NCBI GenBank assembly: GCA_028015205.1
Contig: CM051521.1
Coordinates: forward strand, 121,962,614 to 122,026,613
Source of the DNA: Mytilisepta virgata
Lineage: Eukaryota > Mollusca > Bivalvia > Mytilida > Mytilidae
DNA length: 64,000 nt
Direction: 5' to 3'
Part shown: piece by piece, positions 56,701-64,000 of the stretch
How positions within the stretch are numbered: position 1 is the first letter of the stretch
Layout of the letters: every line of letters starts with the position of its first letter
Made by a program: the position numbers and the translations under genes
The notes under the pieces: generated by a model
Databases searched by the model: none
What the model was told of the DNA's origin: nothing
What the model saw: only the letters and a program-made list of their open reading frames with translations

Positions 56701-59700
56701 AGTATTTATTTAATAAAAATTAATTTTACTTCAAAAATTTACAAATTAACAGATTATAATTAAAACAATTAAAACAAAATGGCAAAGGTCCTAATAGTAA
56801 CATAATTAACAGTACAAAAAAACACCTTACTACTCGCGTACACTGTAAAGGGATTATTAACAAAATGCACATGGACTTTTGACTTGCAAGGGAAATATCA
56901 GATCCCAAACAAATTGTCTATTGTAGAATTTGTGGTTTATCTGAATCTGTGAAACCAGGAATTTAATTATCCCTCAAAATTCTTATTTAATGAATGTTGT
57001 TATAAGAAAATTACACAACCAAGAAATCAAGTATTCTCCGAACAACAAATTTCACTAAGCTTCAGAATTTGATAAACCCCTAAAAATAAAGTTGAACCTT
57101 GTCTCTGACTCGTGTGTGTGGAAAATTCGGATATATCAAGGTATTTCTTTGCTCCGTTTGTTCAATGTATTTTTACCATTTTGGAGTTAATTTCAGCTGA
57201 TTTGAAATCTCGGTTTACTCAACTATATTTTGAAGTTTTCAGAAAAATCTTCCACTTTGATAAAAGTGAATCATTTGATTATCAAATCGGATGTTTTCAT
57301 TGTTTTTAGTTACCTGAATTAATGATAATGTTAACGATTATGTTTGAATAACAGTTTGATGGACAGTAAACAGGTCACATTTTTGATAATAGATGAAGCG
57401 GGATAAAAGGATAATGTCAAAATGAATTTTAAAGTCCAAGCCGAGCATGATTATTTGTAAGGAATAAAAATTCCTTCATAATCGCATAAAAGAATTAAAA
57501 AGTTTTCATGTTTGAGGAACCTGAGTGAGTTGTCTTTTCCTAACCAATGTAGCTAAGGGAGATAATAAATTTGTCTCCCTTTTAGCTTCAGGACAAAAGG
57601 GAGAGCATTTAATTATCTCCCTTACCTACATTGGTTAGGAAAAGATAACTCACTCAGGTTCCTCATTGCCGATACTGATCAGTCAATCTCTTACAACTTG
57701 GAGTTCATTCATGTTCCATTTTGCAATAGATTCTTTAATATTCATTGATACCTGATAAAGATTTGTGTATCGACATGTGACCACATAATGAAGGGGTACT
57801 CTAAAGTAATTTAATTACAAAACACCAATATCTATAGAATTTTCCAAATAACATATACCAGATTTACAATATAAACACAGGAATACAAAACAAATTTGAT
57901 CCAATCAACTGCCCTTCAATATGTATAAAACATAACGTCATACTTGATCTCGGATGACCTGAAGCTCGGCTAAGTGAAATATAAGGTCTGGTCCCTTGGA
58001 CTTCTACATAAAAACTATTATACTGCAATTGAAAGTGAAATCAAAAACGTATGTACTACCTCTAAATGTGAATAAGTAACATGTTTTTTTTACATGAGGT
58101 ACTTACTGTTTGTTTGTTTAGTTAGTGTTTTACGCCGTTTTCAGCACATTTGGCTATTTCGCGGTGGCCAGTTTTTATTGGTGGAGGAAGCTGGAGTACC
58201 CTGAGAGAACCACCGACCTTCGGTAGGAAAATTGGCAATCCTTGTCAATTAAGAGTTACTTACTGTAAGATCTGCAAACACAATCTGTTCAGAACAATGT
58301 TCGCATCTCACTGGTCTTTGTTCACAAACCCGTTGATGAATTTGTTGTTCACGTCTAAAGGTTTGTACACCGCAACCAAAATCACAATCTTCTTGTTGAT
58401 ACAAACAGGATGTCATGTGATTCTATAAAATAAATTATTTGATTTATTTAGCAGTACTTTGAAAATTAGGCAGTATGTGGCAGATTTCCAACAAGATGCT
58501 CTTGAAAATAAGCTGTCTAATTTGTCAAAATATCACTTTCAATATAGAGGCTAGTAGACACCTCCTTTCCTAATTTTGTACAGTTATTTTAAACGCTTTA
58601 AAAGTCATGCATTAAGAAAGCAGTATGATTTATACAGATTCCTCAAGTTAACCATATTTATTACTATATTTACATGTCAAGTTATGGAGTGACAATAATT
58701 TTTCAGCAACATTATATTTCATTGCTGTATTTTGTTTATGATAACACACATTGAGAATTAAAAAATTACACATTGGGATTTCAAAAAGACACACTGAGAT
58801 TAAAAGAACTGAAAAACACACACTGAGAATTAAAAATTACACACAGAGATTTGTGCGCACTTTTTTCCTTCCAACAGTTGTTTCAAGCTTGTAATAGATT
58901 CAGATTAAGTATGCTTATTAGATATGTGTGCATAAAAAGTGCACACAAATATCAGTGTGTTCTTTTAATCTCGGTGTGTAATTTTAATTTTCAGTGTGTG
59001 ATTTTTAATTCTCAGTGTGTGTTTTTGAAGTTTTATAATCCCAGTGTGTACATCTTTCGAAAAATGGCTTAAACATAGTTTTGAAGAGAACAGCTAGCCA
59101 TAAATGAGGACTTATAGTATAAGCCAATATACAAGCTAATGATAATCTGAGTGTGTGACTTGAAAGGTCTGTATTCATACTCTCCATATTGGATTAAATT
59201 TTATCGAGAAATGAGGTATGTTGTAATCAGTAAAAAGTTAAGACATGCATGCTTTTCACATTACCTGGTATTCACGAAGCTGACTGGCCCACTCACATCC
59301 TAGGTTGTGGTTTTTACATTTGACTGTTAGGGAAAGGACCTCCCTTTGAAAAGCTGTGTCTTCAAACAACTACAAAACCAATGTGATTTTATATAAAGAT
59401 TTGCCATATGTTTTAAATTATCTCCCCTAGTACACTTAATGGATTTTAAAAGTGAGCCAACATACTTATTTTACTGACAATACTGACATAAAATGAAAGT
59501 TGTGGAGAAATTATCTTGGTATGAACAGACCTTAATTTTTGGAAAAAAAATTGCACAAGCAGTGATCAAACATCATAACAGCTGAAACTAGTACATGTAT
59601 TTATATGATGAGTGTCACTAATTTCAGATGAAGCTACAAAAAACTTTTTCTAACATTTATCTTATTCTCCTAAACTCAAGTTACCGATAATGTTGAAATC

Positions 59701-59826
59701 ATTGTGCATACAGTGCTTGAAATAACTCAGTTTTGATGCAAAATCCTACTTACGCCATCTCTGATATCAAACATATGATTGTCTACTGGACATCTGACAT
59801 ATCTCCATCTTGATACTGTTCCAACC
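50542..59826 (-). CDS. TRAF-type zinc-finger protein, C-terminal part (5' partial)
   Basis: Minus-strand exons: 59826-59754, 59369-59265, 58422-58264, 51260-51096, 50718-50542 (stop TAG). All borders are GT-AG and internal junctions are phase 0. The product reads from the end of a RING domain (RCPVDN) through TRAF zinc fingers (FQREVLSLTVKC, GCEWASQLREYQNHM, CDFGCG, RPVRCEHC, QCTVCGQTG, YGCIFQGKR) to a short helical, probably coiled-coil tail (KITELTSKVTQLTDLVEKLV). TRAFs are receptor adaptors and ubiquitin ligases in innate immunity and stress signalling. No MATH domain follows the coiled coil. The RING exons should lie beyond 59829, perhaps outside the window. The large third intron holds a DIRS element and a SINE. 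The exact TRAF subtype is not decided. Confidence 0.88.
51096..51260 (-). CDS. TRAF-like exon (zinc finger)
   Basis: 55 codons, minus-strand acceptor TTTTATAG at 51262-51261, donor GTACC. It encodes KHQVLICANFPVQCTVC through SYGCIFQ. The DIRS element ends only about 25 bp upstream of the acceptor, so the branch site and pyrimidine tract are confined to that gap or lie in the element. Confidence 0.9.
51287..51432 (+). repeat. DIRS left inverted terminal repeat
   Basis: About 135 bp (from AATAAATACG at 51297 to TTTCCT at 51432) match the inverse of 56575-56711 nearly perfectly. The outermost about 40 bp (from ATTTTATAGC) match the inverse of 56412-56452 with two transition differences. Confidence 0.93.
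51548..53367 (+). pseudogene. DIRS ORF1 (gag-like), frameshifted
   Basis: ATG at 51548. The first 200 codons are Ser/Pro/Thr-rich, then an acidic segment (EGSESESEPDHED) and a helical region. The tail is basic (KKKGGKKQGKRV) ending at TAG 53365-53367, as in DIRS gag-like proteins. The reading frame shifts at the T8 run 52156-52163, near 53000, and near 53270. No zinc knuckle was seen. Confidence 0.8.
53439..54180 (+). pseudogene. DIRS reverse transcriptase domain, one in-frame stop
   Basis: Frame from 53439 contains FLVPKKTGGMRPVFDLSILN, TSLDLTDAYFH (motif A), QFRALPFGIS and the catalytic YLDD at 54060-54071. An in-frame TGA at 53934-53936 lies between motif A and QFRALPFG; the same frame continues after it. 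The frame shifts near 54180 into the RNase H region. Confidence 0.92.
54181..55230 (+). CDS. DIRS RNase H and following methyltransferase-like region
   Basis: Frame covering 54181-55491. RNase H words: LTLYTDASQLGWGAYL (Asp at 54550-54552), HINLLELRAV (Glu), VVATDNTTVVAYL (Asp) and HIPGHLNVLADGLSR. It continues LLDLFATALNHKLDTF and APAWPRQAWF, the segment between RH and recombinase in DIRS elements that has been likened to a methyltransferase. This stretch is open and looks undamaged. Confidence 0.9.
55280..56401 (+). pseudogene. DIRS tyrosine recombinase, one frameshift
   Basis: Frame within 54954-56183, then a shift near 56125-56140 to a frame ending TAG at 56399-56401. Seen: core-binding part (TEKVYDAKW, FCHWCAERE, SPSTIKGYKSAISR), first catalytic Arg region LALASGRRRSEIHAL (about 55800), HEVR box at 56174-56185 and the candidate nucleophile Tyr in DHYLRS at 56282-56284. 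The frame overlaps the RNase H frame upstream, usual in DIRS. Confidence 0.9.
56412..56510 (+). repeat. DIRS internal complementary region (ICR)
   Basis: 56412-56452 is the inverse of the left element end (51287-51325). 56452-56510 is a perfect 58-bp inverse of the right end (56691-56748). In DIRS this region templates completion of the ends and marks the circular junction. Confidence 0.93.
56575..56744 (+). repeat. DIRS right inverted terminal repeat
   Basis: 56575-56711 is inverted relative to 51297-51432. The outer extension to about 56744 matches the ICR only, so the right repeat is longer than the left, as in DIRS1-like elements. Confidence 0.92.
56749..57513 (-). other. TRAF-like intron, unannotated
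   Basis: AT-rich intron between the DIRS element and a hairpin element. No exon seen. Confidence 0.45.
57514..57664. mobile_element. Hairpin element with about 70-bp arms
   Basis: Starts GAGGAACCTGAGTGAGTTGT and ends with its inverse. The arms pair almost without a break around an 11-base loop near 57584-57594, with only a few mismatches (for example GATAATAAATT against AATTATC). It is a foldback/MITE-like unit in the TRAF-like intron; if transcribed it would form a long hairpin RNA. Confidence 0.85.
58110..58256 (-). mobile_element. 5'-truncated tRNA-SINE inserted at a splice donor
   Basis: Minus strand reads CTTAATTGACAAGGATTGCC, then the body and 3' part of the 22629/40650 family, ending in AAACAAACAAAC. 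It is flanked by perfect 10-bp copies of TACTTACTGT at 58100-58109 and 58257-58266. The exon-side copy contains the donor of exon 58422-58264 (ACA|GTAAGTA on the minus strand), so insertion duplicated the 5' splice site. Confidence 0.93.
58264..58422 (-). CDS. TRAF-like exon (two zinc fingers)
   Basis: 53 codons, acceptor TTTATAG, donor GTAAGT. It encodes NHMTSCLYQQEDCDFGCG and RPVRCEHCSEQIVFADLT. The donor lies in the SINE target duplication. Confidence 0.9.
58745..59053. repeat. Inverted arrays of a CACTGAGAATTAAAA unit
   Basis: Left arm (about 58745-58860) has several copies of ACACACTGAGA(A)TTAAAA. The right arm (about 58938-59053) has the inverse TTTTAAT(T)CTCAGTGTGTG. GTGCGCAC and GTGCACAC flank the centre. 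The structure can fold as a branched hairpin in the TRAF-like intron. Confidence 0.75.
59265..59369 (-). CDS. TRAF-like exon (zinc finger)
   Basis: 35 codons, acceptor TTTTGTAG, donor GTAATG. It encodes LFEDTAFQREVLSLTVKC and GCEWASQLREYQ, the first TRAF finger after the RING. Confidence 0.9.
59754..59826 (-). CDS. TRAF-like exon (end of RING domain)
   Basis: 73 bp, acceptor TTTTCAG, donor GTAAGT; begins one base into frame, so a further upstream exon is required. It encodes RYVRCPVDNHMFDIRDG, the last Cys pair region of a RING and its linker. Confidence 0.87.
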
Positions 59827-59828
59827 CT

Positions 59829-60380
59829 GAAAATAATACAATCATCAGTCATCTTAATGAAATTTACACTGTAACTAAATATTTAATAATTTGTTGATAT
59901 TACCTACCATATGTACAAAGCTTTAAAATTACCTACCATAATTACAAAGCATTAATTACCTACCATATGTACAAAGCTTTAATTACCTACCATATGTACA
60001 AAGCTTTAATTTCAAAGATCCAACATAGCAAACTTTAACGATTTTTGTTCAAACTAATGCTAATGAGGTACAAGTTTTTTTTCTGGGTTGAAGGTCTCAT
60101 AGAGCAACAATAAAGGCAATGTTCCATTGCTTGAAATATTGACCAAAGCAGTTGACTTTTTCTCATTAATTCTTGTTTGGGTCTTCAGTCAAATGGCAAT
60201 ACAACTGTACAAATAGATGAACATATAAAGTCAGATTATCCTGACTCTCTGTTGTGTTCTGTGTTTGTATTCTTTTAATTTTTGTCCAGAGTTGGGTTGC
60301 TTTGATTGATTGGTATGTCATTGGTAATCCATTTTGTTGTTCATTTATATTATTTTTCAATGTAATACGTAGTATAATAC
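59829..60380. other. TRAF-like intron with a short tandem repeat
   Basis: Four diverged 27-29-bp units (TTACCTACCATATGTACAAAGC) lie at about 59903-60010. No RING exon seen. Confidence 0.55.
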
Positions 60381-60785
60381 AGATAACAAGAAAAATAAAT
60401 GGAAATGGTGAGCTGTCAAAAGTATGAAATACACAAGTCGAACAAAACCAAATATAAAATGGTAAAAAAACAACAACAAACTAAAAAGTTAAAAATACTC
60501 AATGTTTCGACAAATATGGTCTTAATCACGAGTATGTAAAAAATAAAAATAAAAAGGTGTTGACTCTTTGAAACCCAGAGCAAGACTGAGTCCGTACATA
60601 AAATGTAAACACCTTTTTATTTTTATTTTTTACATACTCGTGATCAAGACCATATTGGTCGAAACGTTGAGTATTTTTAACTTTTACTTATATTTGGTTT
60701 TGTTCGACTTGTGTATTTCATACATTTTTGTTGTTTTACATCCCTTTTGACAGCTCACCATTTCCGTTTATTTTTCTTGTTATCT
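60381..60785. mobile_element. Hairpin element with about 180-bp arms
   Basis: Left arm 60381-60561 starts AGATAACAAGAAAAATAAA; right arm 60608-60785 ends with its inverse. Both contain TTTTTACATACTCGTGAT-type blocks and a GTTCGACTTGTGTATTTCAT block or its inverse. The spacer is about 46 bp. Foldback-type non-autonomous element. Confidence 0.85.
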
Positions 60786-61628
60786 ATTGTCGCATGAGCT
60801 GTTTCGCAACATACTTAGTTTTGTAATACAGATATTCAGCTTACTGTTATTGAGCATTTATGTCAGATATGTTTTGATTTTGTTTGGATTCATTTGACAT
60901 GAGAACAGTTCTGTAATGGAATATGAGCACATGTCCTGAAATGAAGTATGTATGGCAGCTGTCTCTGTTTTTTTAAAAATTCTTACCCGGTAAACATCTA
61001 ACTTGCATTTACCCAATATCTTAGCCATGTCATCTATGGATACATATATTACAGAGCTCCTGATGAGAAATGGTCAATTAATTGGGTTTTTTACTCATAA
61101 TTTTCTTTAAACAAATGGGTGAAAATAGCTTTTCATACACTTCAATTCGATTTACCCCCACCCCCCCAACCACCACTTCACATCATAATTGGATTTTCAC
61201 CATCAGACATTGACATGTATGGGTAATTTCTTAGTAAAGTCTGTTCGCTGATAAGTTATATATTTCAGTATTTTTTTTCCGTCCCAGTAAGTATGATATT
61301 CATATAAGTGGAATAGTCATGTGCCAAAAGACAAGGAACCAAGGATATTTTTTTCTAGACGGAAAAAAAAACGATTTGTTACGTCAGCTGATCATGCTCA
61401 CTTGGGGCAAAACCAAAGATATTCCAGGTATATTAGGTTTTGTACTAAAAGTATCGCATAATTACACAAATACATAGCTTATCTGGAGCTCTGGATATAC
61501 TTTATCAGTTTTCTTGGTGTTACAAAATTTCCTTGTTTCAGTGAATATTGGATTTATTGATTTTTCTTACTTTCCTGGAATAATAGAAAATAAAATGTGC
61601 ATATTGTAGAGTATTTTAACACACCATT
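60786..61628. other. Unannotated AT-rich DNA
   Basis: No gene seen; a C-run near 61160 is the only notable word. It could hold upstream intron of the TRAF-like gene. Confidence 0.4.
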
Positions 61629-64000
61629 AAACAAGAGGCTCTCAAGAGCCTGAATCGCTCACCTGGTAAACAATGCACTATAAACTAAATTAATATATTA
61701 ATGTTTGTTGTAAATTAAACTGAGTATTAAAGGTCACGTAAAATGCTGAAAATACCTTTAAAAACCTTTCAAGAACCTCTGGAAAGAAATGGGCATGAGT
61801 TCTCCCTACGCTTGATTAAGATACAGTCATGGTCAATCTGATGATTCATAATACAAAATACAAGCTTTAATTAATCTTCAAATACAAGTATAAATCTTTT
61901 GGTCTATACGTTGTCTTCGTTTTTAAAATGTTTGAAAGAAGTTATGTAAAAATTGTGGGTTAAGGCTTTTTATTGTACTTGAAAAGGAAATATTGCAGGA
62001 ACAATCATGCTAAGTTTCATCCAATTCCCCCAAGTAGTTTCAGCGGAGAAGATGTTTGAAAATTTGTTAACAATGATTATGACAGACACCAAGTGATGGC
62101 AATTAAAAGCTCACATATTATGAAGTTTAATCATTGTTATACAACATTCTCATCATCACCATTCACTAAGGATACCATGTTTACTTTAAAAACCAAATAT
62201 TGTTGAAATCCGAGCAAGTGTAAAAAATGGCAGCCATTTTAAAAATGGCCGTCCAAAACAAACTTTTATCATCACCATTCAACTCTGGATAGCATGTTTG
62301 CCTTGAAAGTAGCTTTCATCTTCCTTTTATTTCTATAATTCAAGAAAGAATAGCAAAAAACAGCATTTTGACCCCTATGTTCTATTTTTAGTAAGGGCGG
62401 ACATGTTTTTCGACCAATCAAAAATCCAAGCATTAACTTTTGCAGGATACCCTAAGGAACAATCTTACCAAGTTTCATTTGATTTTGAATAGTAGTTTTA
62501 GAGAAGAAGATTTTTGAAATAATAACATAAAAAAAAGCCAAAAATGTCAAAAAAGGGCAATAACTCTAACATCAGTTGACAGATTTTCACAAAAATCAGC
62601 ACGCAGGTAGCTCTCATCATGCTGAACACTTTCAACCTGCAGAATTTGGCGTAACCTAATGATTTTTGAGATATTTGCGAAAAACTGTTGTTTGACCCCT
62701 ATGTTCTATTTTTAGTAACAGTGGCCATGTTTTTCGACAGATCAAAAATCGAAGCATAAACTTTGTGCAGGATACCCTAAGGAACAATCATGCTAAGTTT
62801 TATCCAAATCCATTCAGTAGTTTCAGAGGAGAAGATTTTTGAAATAATAACATAAAAAAAAGCCAAAAATGTCAAAAAAGGGCAATAACTCTAACATCAG
62901 TATACAGATTTTCACGAAAATCAGCACTCAGGTAGCTCTCATCATGCTGAACACTTTCAACCTGCCAGAGTTTGCATTAACCTAATGATTTTTTAGATAC
63001 TTGCGAAAAACTGTTGTTTGACCCCTATGTTCTATTTTTAGTAACAGTGGCCATGTTTTTCGACGGATCAAAAATCGAAGCATAAATTTTGTGCAGGATA
63101 TCCTAAGGAACAATCATGCTAAGTTTTATCCAAATCCATTCAGTAGTTTCAGAGGAGAAGATTTTTGAAATAATAACATAAAAAAAAGCCAAAAATGTCA
63201 AAAAAGGGCAATAACTCTAACATCAGTATACAGATTTTCACGAAAATCAGCACTCAGGTAGCTCTCATCATGCTGAACACTTTCAACCTGCCAGAGTTTG
63301 CCTTAACCTAATGATTTTTGAGATACTTGCGAAAAACTGTTGTTTGACCCCTATGTTCTATTTTTAGTAACAGTGGCCAAGTTTTTCGACGGATCAAAAA
63401 TCGAAGCATAAACTTTGTGCAGGATACCCTAAGGAACAATCATGCTAAGTTTTATCCAAATCCATTCAGTAGTTTCAGAGGAGAAGATTTTTGAAATAAT
63501 AACATAAAAAAAAGCCAAAAATGTCAAAAAAGGGCAATAACTCTAACATCAGTTGACAGATTTTCACGAAAATCAGCACTCAGGTAGCTCTCATCATGCT
63601 GAACACTTTCAACCTGCAGAGTTTGCATTAACCTAATGATTTTTGAGATACTTGCGAAAAACTGTTGTTTGACCCCTATGTTCTATTTTTAGTAACAGTG
63701 GCCAAGTTTTTCGACGGATCAAAAATCGAAGCATAAACTTTGTGCAGGATACCCTAAGGAACAATCATGCTAAGTTTTATCCAAATCCATTCAGTAGTTT
63801 CAGAGGAGAAGATTTTTGAAATAATAACATAAAAAAAAGCCAAAAATGTCAAAAAAGGGCAATAACTCAGTTGACAGATTTTCACGAAAATCAGCACTCA
63901 GGTAGCTCTCATCATGCTGAACACTTTCAACCTGCCAGAGTTTGCCTTAACCTAATGATTTTTGAGATACTTGCGAAAAACTGTTGTTTGACCCCTATGT
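61629..64000 (+). mobile_element. Shared-end element with 325-bp core (copy 2), cut by window end
   Basis: Same 5' end as 45998 (AAACAAGAGGCTCTCAAGAG). The core has at least five 325-326-bp units (GCCAAAAATGTC at 62537, 62862, 63188, 63514 and 63839) and runs off the window. Its units are more alike to each other than to those of copy 1, suggesting recent local amplification. The 3' end is not in the window. Confidence 0.8.

Larger units (their letters stand above)
51287..56744 (+). mobile_element. DIRS-type tyrosine-recombinase retrotransposon, about 5.5 kb
   Basis: Non-LTR/non-LINE retroelement with inverted terminal repeats, gag-like, RT, RNase H and tyrosine recombinase regions in that order, and an internal complementary region before the right repeat. 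DIRS elements replicate through a circular DNA and insert by recombinase with no target-site duplication, and none is evident here. Coding regions are broken by several frameshifts and one stop, so this copy is not autonomous. It sits antisense in a TRAF-like gene intron, 25 bp from the next exon's acceptor. RT, RH and YR motifs and the ICR together make the class assignment firm. Confidence 0.95.

Noticed and set aside
51287..56744. LTR retrotransposon or endogenous retrovirus
   Set aside because: Terminal repeats are inverted, not direct; there is no integrase or protease, and a tyrosine recombinase and an internal complementary region are present, which define DIRS.

Overview
The window looks like nuclear DNA from a mollusc, most likely a bivalve. 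It is AT-rich, its genes are split by GT-AG introns, it is dense in tRNA-derived SINEs, hairpin elements and tandem-repeat-bearing mobile elements, and its four host genes have clear animal homologues. The taxon is inferred from gene and repeat character, not from a diagnostic marker.

Layout. 1-1303: repeat-rich intron. 1304-9229 (+): the last exons of a conventional protein kinase C, with two alternative C-terminal exons (7477-7623 and 9077-9229), interrupted by a 26-copy 65-bp minisatellite. 9230-22215: AT-rich intergenic DNA with several repeat families. 22216-25098 (+): mitochondrial peptidyl-tRNA hydrolase MRPL58/ICT1 (GGQ protein; first exon not found), followed by a 40-bp minisatellite (25239-26446). 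26444-32640: repeats, including a 30-bp minisatellite carrying a nested TIR element and a LINE split by a SINE. 32979-33530 (+): intact single-exon ARL4-like small GTPase. 33531-50541: almost only repeats, including a 982-bp palindromic TIR element with a nested SINE, and many copies of a family that shares its ends but differs in its tandem core. 50542-59826 (-): 3' half of a TRAF-type zinc-finger gene. One of its introns holds a 5.5-kb DIRS-type tyrosine-recombinase retrotransposon (51287-56744) and, at the other end of the same intron, a SINE whose insertion duplicated the 5' splice site. 59829-64000: hairpin elements and a second copy of the 325-bp-core element, cut by the window edge.

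The host genes do not form a pathway. PKC and ARL4 are membrane signalling proteins, TRAF belongs to ubiquitin and immune signalling, and MRPL58 rescues mitochondrial ribosomes. The most notable points are the two PKC tails, a Gln-to-Ala change in the ARL4-like DVGGQ motif, the SINE-duplicated splice donor, the DIRS end 25 bp from a splice acceptor, and the family of elements with common ends and exchangeable tandem cores. All exon calls come from reading splice sites and translations by eye; no database search or RNA evidence was available.
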